Below, piece by piece: positions 50,195 through 59,961 of a stretch of 64,000 bases of DNA (position 1 is its first letter; the number at the start of each line of letters is the position of its first letter). The stretch covers positions 4,402,001 through 4,466,000 of the forward strand of contig NZ_AP022587.1 of assembly GCF_010731715.1 (NCBI RefSeq), read 5' to 3'. Below the pieces are notes generated by a model. The model saw only the letters and a list, made by a program, of their open reading frames with translations, searched no databases and was not told where the DNA came from. The stretch comes from Mycobacterium stomatepiae (GTDB lineage Bacteria > Actinomycetota > Actinomycetes > Mycobacteriales > Mycobacteriaceae). Both the position numbers and the translations under genes were made by a program.

Positions 50195-50892
50195 CTCGGA
50201 ATCCTCCCTCGCAGGAACCCGTCGAAAATGATGTTGACACCGTTGAGTAACGGCTGTCCCTTCGACTTCGAGTAGTCGGTGTAGAGCACCTCGACCGGCT
50301 GTTCGATTACGCGCCAATGGTTTTCGGCGGCCAGCATGATGAATTCGTTGGCGTGGCTCATGCCACTCATCGTGATGTCGAGCCCGTCGGCGACCCTTTT
50401 GTTGAACACCCGCAGCCCGTTGTTCGTGTCGGTCAGGCCGAGCCGGCGACCGCGCGGGCTCAACCGCGCCGCGGTCTGCAGCACGATCCGTTTCAGGAGC
50501 GGTGGCCGGCTGCTCTCCAGCCCGCCGAACCGCGTCCCGATCACGATGTCTACGTCTTCGGCGACGAGCCGGTCGATCATCGCGCACAAGTCCTTGACGC
50601 GATGCTGCCCGTCGGCGTCGAACGTGGCGAAGATCTGCGCGCCGGGCTGCTTGCGCGCGTACTCGACGCCGGTCTGAATGGCCGCACCCTGCCCCAGATT
50701 GACCGGATGGCGCACCAGATGTGCCCCTGCCCGCCGGGCGATTTCCCCAGTGCCGTCGGCGCTGCCGTCGTCGACGCACACGACGTGGTCGAAGACCGAA
50801 CGGACATCGGCGACCACCTCACCGATGACCGTGGCTTCGTTGAAGGCGGGAATGACGATCCAGGCGCCCTGGTATTGCGGTTCAGTAACCAT
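50191..50892 (-). CDS. ppgS: Polyprenol-phosphate GalNAc synthase PpgS (Rv3631-like)
   Basis: A 233-residue GT2 enzyme of the dolichol-phosphate-mannose-synthase type. It shows VIPAFNE, VDDGSADGT, the DXD motif FDADGQH and the acceptor segment DTNNGLRVF. It transfers GalNAc-1-phosphate units to polyprenol phosphate for the galactosamine substituent of arabinogalactan. The ATG at 50890-50892 (MVTEPQ) is preferred to a TTG four codons upstream. It lies 24 bp after the flippase-like gene. Confidence 0.9.
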
Positions 50893-50916
50893 CTCAGCCC
50901 ACAAGGTTAGCCAGGA

Positions 50917-52212
50917 TCAGCCGGTTAAGCGTCCGGCGCGCGCTAGGGCCACCAGGTGTACGCCGATTCCCACCAGCGGGCCGCACAGCAGCGCGACCAC
51001 AGTGCGGGTCTCCAGCGGTAGCGGCAGCAGCAACAACAGGCCCGACGCCGCGGTGGCCCCGACCCAGCCCAGCGCGTAGGCGCGATGCAGCGCGGCGGCC
51101 ACGGCAGCGGCACCGGTAAGCGTCAGGATGGCGATCGACAACGCCGCGCCCGTCAGCCACGCCAACAGGGCGCCGTCGGCGTCGTACTGGGCACCGAAGG
51201 CGACCCGCAGCAGCCACGGGCCCACCAGGCCGGCGGCCAGCACCCCGATGGCGCCGATGCCGCCGATGATCGCCGTCGGGGCGAGCAGCGCCCGCAGCCG
51301 GTCGCGGCCCGCGTCCACGAAATGCGCGATCAGGTTGCCTTGCATGGCGGTCAACGGCACCAGCAGCGGCGCCCGCGTCAACGTCACCGCCAGGATGATC
51401 ACACCGCCTTGTGCCCCAAGCTGATTCGACGTCAGCTTGAGCAGTACCGGGAATCCCATCACCAGGATCGCGCTGGCGCCGGCCGCGGTGACCGAGTGCG
51501 CGGTGCCCCGCAGGAACGTCGCGGTGTTGCCGGGTGTCAGCAGTCGGGCCGCCGCGCGGGCGGTCGGCGAGGCGACCAGGATGACCAGCCAGGCCACCGC
51601 GCCGGCCACCGTCGCCCACAGGAAACCGGTCAAGCCCCAACCGAGCACGAAGGTGGCCGCGGCGATCGTCACCCGCATCACCGCGTCGGTCACCATCAGC
51701 GCCCCGTACTGGGTCCACTGATCGGTGCCGGCCAGCATGCCGAGCAGGGTAGCGTGCAGGCAGAACCCGGCCAGGCCGACGCACAGCAGCGCCACCGACA
51801 GCCAGCGTTCCTCCACGAACACCCGCCCACTCCACAGCGGCGAGGTGCCCGCGATCACGACCGCCGCGGCGACACCGACCATCGCGGCGACCCGCAGCGG
51901 GTGGGTGCGGAATTCGGGACCCGGCAGCGCCTCGATGTAGCGGGTGGCGCGGACCTCCCGGGTGGTTTCCTGCAGCAGGCCGAAGGCGGCGCCGGTGACC
52001 AGGCCGAACGCCCCCCAGAACACGCCGAACACCGAGAATCCGCTCGGCGCCAGGTCGCGGGCCGCCAGATAGATCACCGCGTAGCCGCACACCGCGGTCA
52101 GTGCGGTCGCGGCGCCGACGCGGGCCACGCTGCCGCGCGCGACCGGTCCCTGGGACGCTCCCGCGCCGCCGGGAACGCCCAGGGGGGATGTCGCACCACC
52201 GACTTCGGTCAT
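50917..52212 (-). CDS. Polysaccharide flippase-like membrane protein (Rv3630-like)
   Basis: A 431-residue protein with about 12 hydrophobic helices in a Wzx/MOP-like pattern; the length equals that of Rv3630. It leads a three-gene unit with ppgS and the DUF2304 gene. The context suggests it turns over polyprenol-linked GalNAc or a similar lipid intermediate; the transported lipid is not shown by sequence. No charged pore motif is distinctive. Confidence 0.85.
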   Translation of the reverse strand: MTEVGGATSPLGVPGGAGASQGPVARGSVARVGAATALTAVCGYAVIYLAARDLAPSGFSVFGVFWGAFGLVTGAAFGLLQETTREVRATRYIEALPGPEFRTHPLRVAAMVGVAAAVVIAGTSPLWSGRVFVEERWLSVALLCVGLAGFCLHATLLGMLAGTDQWTQYGALMVTDAVMRVTIAAATFVLGWGLTGFLWATVAGAVAWLVILVASPTARAAARLLTPGNTATFLRGTAHSVTAAGASAILVMGFPVLLKLTSNQLGAQGGVIILAVTLTRAPLLVPLTAMQGNLIAHFVDAGRDRLRALLAPTAIIGGIGAIGVLAAGLVGPWLLRVAFGAQYDADGALLAWLTGAALSIAILTLTGAAAVAAALHRAYALGWVGATAASGLLLLLPLPLETRTVVALLCGPLVGIGVHLVALARAGRLTG

Positions 52213-52241
52213 CGGGGCGGCGCTATCGGCAGGCCGCCCCG

Positions 52242-53429
52242 ATGACCCGCGAGTATCGCCACAATTTGAAAATAGTAAGTGCGCCGTCGCCTTGGCTGGC
52301 GGTGACGACCGCGTTCGCTCTAATGTGGGCGGCTGTCGAGGAAGGACCCATGGCCGCCGCTCGTATCTTCGGGATTTCGCTGTTAGTCACGTTGGCTGCC
52401 CTCGCGGTCGGATTTGCCCACGGCGGACTCCATGCGCTGTTTCTTCTGGTCGCTCTGGGCGTCCTCGAGGTGTCGTTGTCCTTCGACAACGCGATCATCA
52501 ACGCCTCCGTGCTGAAGCGGGTGAGCCAGTTCTGGCGGCAGATGTTCCTGACGCTCGGGATTTTGATCGCCGTATTTGGAATGCGATTGCTCTTCCCGTT
52601 ACTGATTGTGTGGGCGAGCGCGGGCATCGACCCGGCTCGCGCGCTGCGACTGGCACTGAATCCGCCGGCGCACGGCGCACTGGAATTCCCGGACGGTTCG
52701 CCCAGCTACGAAAAGCTGGTCATGTCGGCCCACCCGCAGATAGCGGCCTTCGGTGGAATATTTCTACTGATGCTGTTCCTCGATTTCATCGTTTATGACC
52801 GAGATATCAAGTGGCTGAAGTGGATTGAAGTCCCATTCGCCCGGATTGGCCGGCTTGGGCACGTCTCGGTGGCGGCCACAGCCGTCGTGCTGGTGTTGGT
52901 TGGCACGCAGCTGACCCACTCCAGCGAGGACTGCGCGACGGTGCTGACGGCCGGGCTGCTGGGTCTGGTGACGTATCTGATCGTCAACGGTTTAAGTCAG
53001 GCGTTCAAGCCGTCGGGTGGCGACGACGGCGATGCCGGTGCGCCGTCCCTCGCGGGGGGCAAGGCCGGCCTCACGCTGTTCCTGTACCTCGAGGTGCTCG
53101 ACGCCGCATTCTCGTTCGACGGGGTCACCGGCGCCTTCGCGATCACGTCGGATCCCATCATCATCGCCCTGGGTCTGGGGTTCATCGGTTCGATGTTCGT
53201 CCGGTCGATCACCATTTATTTGGTCCAGCAGCAGACGCTGGACCGCTACGTGTACCTCGAACACGGCGCGCACTGGGCCATTGGTGCGTTGGCGGTGATC
53301 ATGCTGCTGTCCATTGAGCACCGCTACCAGATTCCCGAAGTCGTCACCGCTTCGGTCGGCGTGCTCTTCATCGGCGCGGCGTTAGGGTGGAGCGTGCTGC
53401 GCAACAGGCGCGAGGCCGCAACCGCCTGA
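52242..53429 (+). CDS. DUF475 (TerC-like) integral membrane protein (Rv3629c-like)
   Basis: A 395-residue protein from ATG 52242 with about 9-10 membrane helices. It carries the DUF475 hallmark acidic motifs in two repeats, LEVSLSFDNAI and LEVLDAAFSFDGV, which are also found in TerC and probably bind a metal. A cytoplasmic loop with a Gly/Asp-rich stretch (GGDDGDAG) separates the halves. The transported or bound ion is unknown. It is divergent from the flippase-like gene. Confidence 0.85.
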   Translation: MTREYRHNLKIVSAPSPWLAVTTAFALMWAAVEEGPMAAARIFGISLLVTLAALAVGFAHGGLHALFLLVALGVLEVSLSFDNAIINASVLKRVSQFWRQMFLTLGILIAVFGMRLLFPLLIVWASAGIDPARALRLALNPPAHGALEFPDGSPSYEKLVMSAHPQIAAFGGIFLLMLFLDFIVYDRDIKWLKWIEVPFARIGRLGHVSVAATAVVLVLVGTQLTHSSEDCATVLTAGLLGLVTYLIVNGLSQAFKPSGGDDGDAGAPSLAGGKAGLTLFLYLEVLDAAFSFDGVTGAFAITSDPIIIALGLGFIGSMFVRSITIYLVQQQTLDRYVYLEHGAHWAIGALAVIMLLSIEHRYQIPEVVTASVGVLFIGAALGWSVLRNRREAATA

Positions 53430-53506
53430 GGCCGCTGGACTTGCAGCTATGCCTCGATCCGCCCGACTTCTCAGCGGGCCGTTGGGCGGCCCGCATCGTC
53501 GCCGGG

Positions 53507-54208
53507 CTATGCCTCGATCTGCCCCGCGATGCGACGTTCGATGCCGGCCCGCGCAGGTGCCGGCAGCACGATCAGGCCGTCGAGTTCCTTGCCGGCCCGC
53601 GCGTAGGCGTTCTGGCGCTCCTCGCGGGTGGCACCCTCGTCCTGCGCCAGGTCCAGCAGGTGCTGGGCCCGGGCCAGCCGCTGCTGTTCGTCTGCGGAGA
53701 AATCGCTGCGGCGCCGCCGGATTGCCTCGGCCTCGGCGATCTCGAATGCGCTGATGTACTCGTGGACCGCATCGCGGTAGTCCAGGTATGCCGACCGATC
53801 GGCAGCGACGGCCTGCACGTCCTGGGGCCGTTCCGGGCGCAGCAGATCGGCATGTCGCTTCGCCTTCTGGAAGGCGACGGTCAGTGGATCGCGCAAGTTC
53901 GTCATCAGCGGGAAATCCAGCAGTTTGGCGATGTCGACCTCGTACTCCAGCCACCGTGCGTCCGTACGGGCATGTGCCGCAAGGAGTTTCGTGAGATCGC
54001 GGCGGGAGCTCTCCTCATCGCCGCGCGCCCGCGCCGCCGCCTGAGCGACGGCGATCTTGGTCTGTTGCTTGAGCCGGTACCGTTCCAGGCGTCGCTGTAC
54101 CCGGCGCTCGTTGGCGGCGGCCACCGCCCGAACGCCGGTTCCGATCGCACCCGCGAACGGGAAGATCAGCCACCAGAAGTTCGCGGCGAAATGCAGCACC
54201 GGGGTCAC
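53507..54208 (-). CDS. Membrane-anchored coiled-coil protein of unknown function
   Basis: A 233-residue protein from GTG 54206-54208. One N-terminal membrane helix (FWWLIFPFAGAIGTG) precedes a long, highly charged region of predicted coiled helices rich in arginine, alanine and glutamate (RRLERYRLKQQTKIAVAQAAARARGDEE). No catalytic motif. I do not recall a counterpart between Rv3629c and ppa in H37Rv. It follows ppa on the same strand with a 58-bp gap. Confidence 0.7.
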   Translation of the reverse strand: MTPVLHFAANFWWLIFPFAGAIGTGVRAVAAANERRVQRRLERYRLKQQTKIAVAQAAARARGDEESSRRDLTKLLAAHARTDARWLEYEVDIAKLLDFPLMTNLRDPLTVAFQKAKRHADLLRPERPQDVQAVAADRSAYLDYRDAVHEYISAFEIAEAEAIRRRRSDFSADEQQRLARAQHLLDLAQDEGATREERQNAYARAGKELDGLIVLPAPARAGIERRIAGQIEA

Positions 54209-54266
54209 CCCGCCAGGATGCCACCGAGAATCGGCGCGCGGGATAGGCGCGATTACGCCAGCAGCG

Positions 54267-54755
54267 TTAGTGCCCCTCGGTCTTGAACCGCTCGATCGAG
54301 CGCTGCACCTCGGCCTCGGCCTCGGCGCGGCCGACCCAGTCCGCCGCCTTGACGTACTTGCCCGGCTCCAAAGCCTTGTACTGCGAGAAGAAATGCTTGA
54401 TGACGTCCAGCTCGTAGGCCGGCACGTCGCCGATGTCCTGGATGTGCTCCCAGCGGTGGTCGCCGGCCGGAACACACAGCACCTTGTCGTCACCGCCGGC
54501 CTCGTCGACCATCTTGAACATTCCCACCGGCCGCGCCTCGACCAGCACGCCGGGAAACACCGACTCGGGCAGCAGCAGCAGCACGTCCAGCGGGTCGCCA
54601 TCCTCGCCGAGGGTGTTCTCGATGAAGCCGTAGTCGGTCGGGTAGACCATCGAGGTGTACAGGTAGCGGTCCAGCTTCACCCGCCCCGTTTCATGATCGA
54701 CCTCGTACTTGTTCCGCTGGCCTTTCGGGATCTCAATGACTACGTCGAATTGCAC
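54267..54755 (-). CDS. ppa: Inorganic pyrophosphatase
   Basis: A 162-residue family I soluble pyrophosphatase. The signature [14 protein letters not shown] contains the metal-binding aspartates, and further ligands are in [11 protein letters not shown] and [10 protein letters not shown]. It removes pyrophosphate from biosynthetic reactions. The length equals that of the M. tuberculosis enzyme. It is divergent from the dacB-like gene, with a 122-bp region holding both promoters. Confidence 0.97.
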   Translation of the reverse strand: MQFDVVIEIPKGQRNKYEVDHETGRVKLDRYLYTSMVYPTDYGFIENTLGEDGDPLDVLLLLPESVFPGVLVEARPVGMFKMVDEAGGDDKVLCVPAGDHRWEHIQDIGDVPAYELDVIKHFFSQYKALEPGKYVKAADWVGRAEAEAEVQRSIERFKTEGH

Positions 54756-54877
54756 TGTCTGAAGCTCCTTCGTCGAGAAGTAAGTCTGGCGGACCCGGCT
54801 AGATCGGTTCGTCGCGGATCACCCTAGTCGAGCGAGTTTTCGCAGATTCGGCAGAATAGGAACAAACAGTCAGGAGA

Positions 54878-56266
54878 GTGATGGGTCGTACTCGCTGGCG
54901 GAAATCCACCCAGGTGCTCATCGGATTGGCCGTGTTGGCGTTCGTCGCCGCCGTGGTGGCCGCGGCCACCTTCTTCACCACGGGTGGACACGGCAGCAGC
55001 GGCACACATGTTGCGGTGCCGCCCCCGCGGGCACCGATCGTGAAGGCGGGAATGGTGCCCGTCGCCGACACCGCCGAGACGCCCTCGCCCGGTGCGTTGG
55101 CGGCCGTGCTGGCCCCGGTGGCCGCCGATCCCAATCTCGGCCGGTTGGGCGGCCGGATCACCGATGCGCTCACCGGCAAAGAGCTCTGGCAGGTGGCCGA
55201 CGACGTGCCCCTGGTGCCGGCGTCGACCAACAAGGTGCTGACCGCAGCCGCGGCGCTGCTGACGCTGGATCGTCAGGCCCGCATCAGCACCCGCGTCGTG
55301 GCCGGCAGTCAGAATGCCCAGGGACCGATCGTGCTGGTGGGCGCCGGTGATCCGACGCTGTCGGCGGCGCCGCCCGAGGTGCCGACCTGGTACCGCGGCG
55401 CGGCACGCATCAGCGACCTAGTCGAGCAGATCCATCGCAGCGGCATGACGCCGACGGCCGTGCAGGTGGACACCTCGGCGTTCACCGGCCCGACGATGGC
55501 GCAGGGCTGGGATCCCAGCGACATCGACAACGGCGACATCGCGCCGATCGAGTCGGTGATGATCGACTGCGGACGCATCCAGCCCAGCACCGTCAACTCG
55601 CGGCGGTCGAAGACCCCCGCGCTGGACGCCGGGCGCGAACTGGCCAAGGCGCTCGGCCTGGATCCCGCCGCGGTGACCATCGCCACGGCCCCGTCCGGGG
55701 CCCGGCAGCTGGCGGTGGTGCAATCGGCGCCGCTGGTCCAGCGGGCCGGCGAGATGATGGATCACTCCGACAACGTGCTGGCCGAATCGATCGCCCGTGA
55801 GGTGGCCGCGGCGATCAACCGGCCGCGCAGCTTCGCGGGCGCGGTCGACGCGGTGACCAACCGATTGAGCACCGCGCACGTCGACACCACCGGCGCCACG
55901 TTGGTGGACTCCAGCGGGCTGTCGGTCGACGACCAGTTGACGGCCAAGACCCTGGACGGCACCGTGCAGGCCGCCGCGGGGCCGGATCAGCCGTCGCTAC
56001 GGGCGCTACTGGATCTGCTGCCGATCGCCGGGGGCAGCGGGACGCTGGCGGACCGCTTTCTCGACCAGGCCACCAATCTGGGCCCGGCCGGCTGGTTGCG
56101 TGCCAAGACCGGGTCGTTGACCGCCATCAACTCGCTGGTCGGGGTCGTCACCGACCGCACCGGACGCGTGCTCACGTTCGCGTTCATCTCGAACGGGGCC
56201 GGCCCCAACGGACGCAACGCGATGGACGCGCTGGCCACGCGCCTGTGGACCTGCGGGTGTACATGA
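54878..56266 (+). CDS. D-Ala-D-Ala carboxypeptidase/endopeptidase, PBP4 family (Rv3627c-like)
   Basis: A 462-residue penicillin-binding protein of class C (DacB type). The N-terminal membrane anchor (VLIGLAVLAFVAAVVAAATFF) is followed by SXXK in VPASTNKVLT, SxN in DHSDNVLAE and KTG in AKTGSLTAINS. It trims or cleaves peptidoglycan stem peptides outside the cell membrane. The ATG at 54878 gives the length of Rv3627c within one residue. It overlaps the next gene by ATGA. Confidence 0.93.
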   Translation: MMGRTRWRKSTQVLIGLAVLAFVAAVVAAATFFTTGGHGSSGTHVAVPPPRAPIVKAGMVPVADTAETPSPGALAAVLAPVAADPNLGRLGGRITDALTGKELWQVADDVPLVPASTNKVLTAAAALLTLDRQARISTRVVAGSQNAQGPIVLVGAGDPTLSAAPPEVPTWYRGAARISDLVEQIHRSGMTPTAVQVDTSAFTGPTMAQGWDPSDIDNGDIAPIESVMIDCGRIQPSTVNSRRSKTPALDAGRELAKALGLDPAAVTIATAPSGARQLAVVQSAPLVQRAGEMMDHSDNVLAESIAREVAAAINRPRSFAGAVDAVTNRLSTAHVDTTGATLVDSSGLSVDDQLTAKTLDGTVQAAAGPDQPSLRALLDLLPIAGGSGTLADRFLDQATNLGPAGWLRAKTGSLTAINSLVGVVTDRTGRVLTFAFISNGAGPNGRNAMDALATRLWTCGCT

Positions 56267-57309
56267 GCGCCCCGCCCGACCTGACCCTCGGAACCGCCGT
56301 CGACTGGCGGTTCGCGGCAACGATCGGCGTTCGGCTGGCCCGGCCCGGTCCACCCGCCAGCGACTACACCCGCCGTCAGGCGATCGACGAGCTCGCGGGT
56401 GCGGCGACGAAGTCCGAACCGCTGGTGCGCGACGTGACGGGCCTGGCAACCAGTGGCGACGTGCCGGCCGCCCGCATCGTGGACCGCGCGGAGTGGGTCC
56501 GCGCCGCGGCGGACTCGATGCGGGTGATGACGAACGGGACCGAAAAGCCGCGCGGGCTTCTCACCGGCCGCCTCACCGGTGCGCAGACCGGCGCCGTGCT
56601 GGCGTTCGTGTCGGCCGGGATTCTTGGTCAGTACGACCCGTTCTTCGCCGACAAAGCGGGCTGCCTGCTGCTGGTGTATCCGAATGTCATCGCCGTCGAG
56701 CGCCAGCTGCGGCTCGATCCGGCCGATTTCAGGCTGTGGGTTTGCCTGCACGAGGTGACGCACCGGGTGCAGTTCACCGCCAACCCCTGGCTACCCGACT
56801 ACATGTCGGACGCGCTCGCGCTGCTGACCCGCGACGCGGGCGACAACATCGGCGAAGTCGCCGGCCGGCTGGCCGAGTACGTGCGCAACCGCGGTCTCGG
56901 CACGCCCGACGCGTCCGCCACGGGCATCGTCGGTCTGGTGCGCGCCGTTCAGTCCGAGCCGCAGCGCCAGGCCCTGGACCGGCTGCTGGTGCTCGGCACT
57001 CTGCTGGAGGGCCACGCCGACCACGTGATGGATGCCGTCGGCCCCAAGGCGGTGCCGTCGGTGGCCACCATCCGCGGCCGGTTCGACGACCGCCGTCATC
57101 GCAAGCCGCCGCCGCTGCAGCGCCTGATGCGCGCCCTGCTGGGCCTGGACGCCAAGCTCAACCAGTACACCCGTGGCAAGGCGTTCGTCGACCACGTGGT
57201 GGGCCGGGTCGGGATGGAACGGTTCAACCTCGTCTGGTCCGGCCCCGAGACGCTGCCGCTGCCCGCCGAGATCGAAAACCCCGAGCGATGGATCGACAGG
57301 GTCCTGTAG
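56263..57309 (+). CDS. Zinc-dependent protease-like protein, DUF2342 (Rv3626c-like)
   Basis: A 348-residue cytoplasmic protein of the actinobacterial DUF2342/zincin-like family. The metal-binding HEVTH (CLHEVTHRVQF) matches HEXXH, and a second group GHADHVMD lies about 90 residues on. No substrate is known. It is coupled upstream to the carboxypeptidase by ATGA overlap, and tilS starts within its last codons, so it sits inside a tight operon. Confidence 0.9.
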   Translation: MSAPPDLTLGTAVDWRFAATIGVRLARPGPPASDYTRRQAIDELAGAATKSEPLVRDVTGLATSGDVPAARIVDRAEWVRAAADSMRVMTNGTEKPRGLLTGRLTGAQTGAVLAFVSAGILGQYDPFFADKAGCLLLVYPNVIAVERQLRLDPADFRLWVCLHEVTHRVQFTANPWLPDYMSDALALLTRDAGDNIGEVAGRLAEYVRNRGLGTPDASATGIVGLVRAVQSEPQRQALDRLLVLGTLLEGHADHVMDAVGPKAVPSVATIRGRFDDRRHRKPPPLQRLMRALLGLDAKLNQYTRGKAFVDHVVGRVGMERFNLVWSGPETLPLPAEIENPERWIDRVL

Positions 57310-58259
57310 GGCAGCTGCGTGCCGCTGTCGAGGCGTTCGCGAAGACCTATCTGGCCACCGGCGACCAGTGGGGGGTGGCGCTATCGGGCGGGCCGGACTC
57401 GCTGGCGCTCACCGCGGTCGCGGCGCAGCTGCGACCCACTACCGCGCTGATCGTCGACCACGGCCTGCAGCCTCAGTCGGCCGCCGTCGCCGAAGCCGCG
57501 CGCGCCCAGGCCGTCGCGCTGGGATGTGTTGACGCTCAGGTCATTTGCGTAAAGGTCGGTGGCCCGTTTGGTCCCCAGGGCGGTCCCGAGGCGGCGGCGC
57601 GCACGGCGCGCTACGCCGCGTTGAGTGCCTACCAACTCGGCCCGGTGCTGCTCGCGCACACCCTCGACGATCAAGCGGAGACGGTGTTGCTGGGGCTGGG
57701 CCGCGGCTCCGGAGCGCGCTCGATCGCCGGGATGCGCCCGCACGATCCGCCGTGGTGCCGGCCGCTGTTGGGTGTCCGGCGGGCCACCACCCACGCCGCC
57801 TGCCTCGAGCTGGGCCTGAGCGCGTGGCAGGACCCGCACAACAGCGACCGGCGCTTCACCCGAACCCGGCTGCGGCACGAGGTGCTGCCGCTGCTCGAGG
57901 ACACCCTCGGCGGCGGGGTGGCCGAGGCGCTGGCCCGGACCGCGACGTCGCTGCGGGAGGACACCGAATTCATCGACACGCTCGCGGCCCAGGCGCTTCC
58001 CGGCGTGCGGGCCGACCCCGGGCTGCGGGTTCAGGGACTGGCCGAGCTGCCCGACCCGGTGCGGCGCCGGGTGATCCGCGGCTGGCTGCTGGCCGGCGGG
58101 GCGACCGGCCTGACCGACAAGCAGATCCGCGCGGTGGACGTGCTGGTCACCGCTTGGCGCGGGCAGGGCGGGGTGGCGGTCGGCTCGGATTTGCGCGGCG
58201 AGCGGCTGATCGCGGGGCGGCGCGACGGCCTGCTCACCTTGCGACGCGAACCTGTGTAA
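57288..58259 (+). CDS. tilS: tRNA(Ile)-lysidine synthetase
   Basis: A 323-residue PP-loop ATPase that modifies C34 of tRNA-Ile(CAU), so it is essential. The SGGPDS P-loop lies at about residue 35; [19 protein letters not shown] and the C-terminal [10 protein letters not shown] region follow the family. The ATG at 57288 overlaps the previous gene by 22 nt and gives exactly the length of the M. tuberculosis protein. Confidence 0.95.
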   Translation: MDRQGPVGQLRAAVEAFAKTYLATGDQWGVALSGGPDSLALTAVAAQLRPTTALIVDHGLQPQSAAVAEAARAQAVALGCVDAQVICVKVGGPFGPQGGPEAAARTARYAALSAYQLGPVLLAHTLDDQAETVLLGLGRGSGARSIAGMRPHDPPWCRPLLGVRRATTHAACLELGLSAWQDPHNSDRRFTRTRLRHEVLPLLEDTLGGGVAEALARTATSLREDTEFIDTLAAQALPGVRADPGLRVQGLAELPDPVRRRVIRGWLLAGGATGLTDKQIRAVDVLVTAWRGQGGVAVGSDLRGERLIAGRRDGLLTLRREPV

Positions 58260-58312
58260 AAATCGAGGAATTGTCGCCGCCGTTGGTTGTTCGGCCGCCG
58301 ACATGGCACGCT

Positions 58313-58924
58313 GTGGGCGTGGCCCAGACCTCCTCGGCGATAACCCCCGAGCAGCCCGTGGACCTTTACCCGGGGGACATCAAGTCTGTGCTGCTCACGA
58401 CCGAGCAGATCCAGGCCCGCATCGTCGAACTCGGCGGGCAGATCGCCAACGACTACCGCGAGCCCGTGGCCGAGGCTGGACAGGATCTGCTGCTGGTTAC
58501 CGTGCTCAAAGGCGCCGTGATCTTTGTCACCGACCTGGCCCGCGCGATACCGGTGCCGACGCAGTTCGAATTCATGGCCGTCAGCTCGTACGGGTCCTCG
58601 ACGTCATCGTCGGGTGTGGTCCGCATCCTCAAGGATCTGGACCGAGACATCAACGGTCGCGACGTGCTGATCGTCGAAGACGTCGTCGACTCCGGTCTGA
58701 CCCTGTCCTGGCTGCTGCGCAATCTGAAGACCCGCCATCCGCGCTCGCTGCGGGTGTGCACGTTGCTGCGCAAGCCCGATGCGGTGCGCACCAACGCCGA
58801 GATCGCCTACGTCGGCTTCGACATTCCCAACGACTTCGTCGTGGGCTACGGCCTGGACTATGACGAGCGCTATCGCGACTTGTCGTACATCGGCACCCTG
58901 GACCCCAGGGTCTACGAGCAGTAG
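58313..58924 (+). CDS. hpt: Hypoxanthine-guanine phosphoribosyltransferase
   Basis: A 203-residue purine salvage enzyme. The PRPP-binding loop [14 protein letters not shown] and the N-terminal [14 protein letters not shown] are the two classic motifs; the DE-type base-binding region [16 protein letters not shown] is complete. The GTG at 58313 aligns with the start of the M. tuberculosis protein; a second GTG at 58319 is possible. It lies downstream of tilS, a common arrangement in bacteria, and is convergent with the SIMPL lipoprotein gene. Confidence 0.95.
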   Translation: MGVAQTSSAITPEQPVDLYPGDIKSVLLTTEQIQARIVELGGQIANDYREPVAEAGQDLLLVTVLKGAVIFVTDLARAIPVPTQFEFMAVSSYGSSTSSSGVVRILKDLDRDINGRDVLIVEDVVDSGLTLSWLLRNLKTRHPRSLRVCTLLRKPDAVRTNAEIAYVGFDIPNDFVVGYGLDYDERYRDLSYIGTLDPRVYEQ

Positions 58925-58942
58925 CCAGCAGTAGGCCGGCGG

Positions 58943-59689
58943 CTAATCCAGCTCCCACGCCGCGGTCACCGAGAAGCTCACCGTCTGCTGCCCCGGCTCC
59001 AGCGGTACCGCGGTAGCCATCGCTTTGGGCGGTGCCGGTGGCGTCCCGGCTATCGGTGAGCTCCCGGACGCCTCCGAGACGGACAGCACCTTGCCCAGCC
59101 GGAGCCCGGACAGCTGAGCGTACTGGTCGGCACGGTTCTTGGCGTCGTTGAAGGCCCGCGCCCGCGCATCCTTGACCAACTGCGAGTCGTCGGCGATGGA
59201 GTAGCTGACCGAACTGATCCTGGTGGCGTCGCCGCCGGTGCTGACGATCAGCGCGAGCATCCGCGACGCGGCATCGGTCGGGTGGATCTTGACCTGGATG
59301 GCGTTGGTGGCGCGGTAGCCGGTGATCGTGGTCTCGGGAGTGCCGTATTGCGGCTGCAGCGACACCTGGGTGGTGCTGATGTCCTTGCGATCGATGCCGG
59401 CACCGACGAGCGCATTGATGACGGCTTGCTGACGGTCGTTGGTCTGATTCATCGCCGAGGTGACGTCGGGTGCGCTGAATTCGATGCCGACGTCGGTGGT
59501 CAACGTGTCCGGAACGCCTTGCACCTGGCCCGATCCCACCACGGTGACCTGACGAGGATTCGCGACCGGCGGTGCCGCATTGTGCGAATCACACGCCGAC
59601 ACCGTAGCCATGGCCAGGCCGATCACGGCCACTACAATCGAGCGTCCGACGATGCCCCGAGCGCGCTTTTCGATCGCCATGCCTGGCAA
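58943..59689 (-). CDS. lpqG: SIMPL-domain (DUF541) lipoprotein, LpqG-like
   Basis: A 248-residue exported protein. The signal peptide ends in a lipobox TVSAC near residue 33. The SIMPL domain (VTVVGSGQVQGVPDTL...) with its typical RA.AFNDAKNRADQYAQ helix fills the rest. The function of the family is unknown; in bacteria it is linked to oxidative stress. The start may be ATG 59689 or an internal ATG three codons on. Position matches Rv3623 (LpqG). Confidence 0.88.
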   Translation of the reverse strand: MPGMAIEKRARGIVGRSIVVAVIGLAMATVSACDSHNAAPPVANPRQVTVVGSGQVQGVPDTLTTDVGIEFSAPDVTSAMNQTNDRQQAVINALVGAGIDRKDISTTQVSLQPQYGTPETTITGYRATNAIQVKIHPTDAASRMLALIVSTGGDATRISSVSYSIADDSQLVKDARARAFNDAKNRADQYAQLSGLRLGKVLSVSEASGSSPIAGTPPAPPKAMATAVPLEPGQQTVSFSVTAAWELD

Positions 59690-59691
59690 CC

Positions 59692-59961
59692 CTAGCCGCT
59701 TGACGGCTCAGTGCTCCAGGGGTCGCTCGTCGTCCGGCCGCCGTGGTCGCCGTGGTTTAACTCGCGAAATCGAAACAGCTTGCTTAACAGCAGTTTTGAG
59801 ATTAATCCCATGACGACTAGCTGCAAGATCACCAGGGCGAGAGGGCCATTCGCGGCAATCGTCGTCCAAATCAGCGCTGGCGTGATGGCCAGTGCCACCA
59901 GCGCTCCGGCGATCATGCCCAGCAGTTGTATTGTGCCGTACTGGGTGCTGTTTTCGTTCAT
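59692..59961 (-). CDS. Small two-helix membrane protein coupled to P450
   Basis: An 89-residue protein with two hydrophobic helices (LLGMIAGALVALAITPALIWTTIAA and LALVILQLVVMGLISKLLL). Its ATG overlaps the stop of the P450 gene (ATGA at 59958-59961), so the two are translated together. No known domain. It could anchor or assist the P450; this is inference from coupling only. Confidence 0.65.
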   Translation of the reverse strand: MNENSTQYGTIQLLGMIAGALVALAITPALIWTTIAANGPLALVILQLVVMGLISKLLLSKLFRFRELNHGDHGGRTTSDPWSTEPSSG

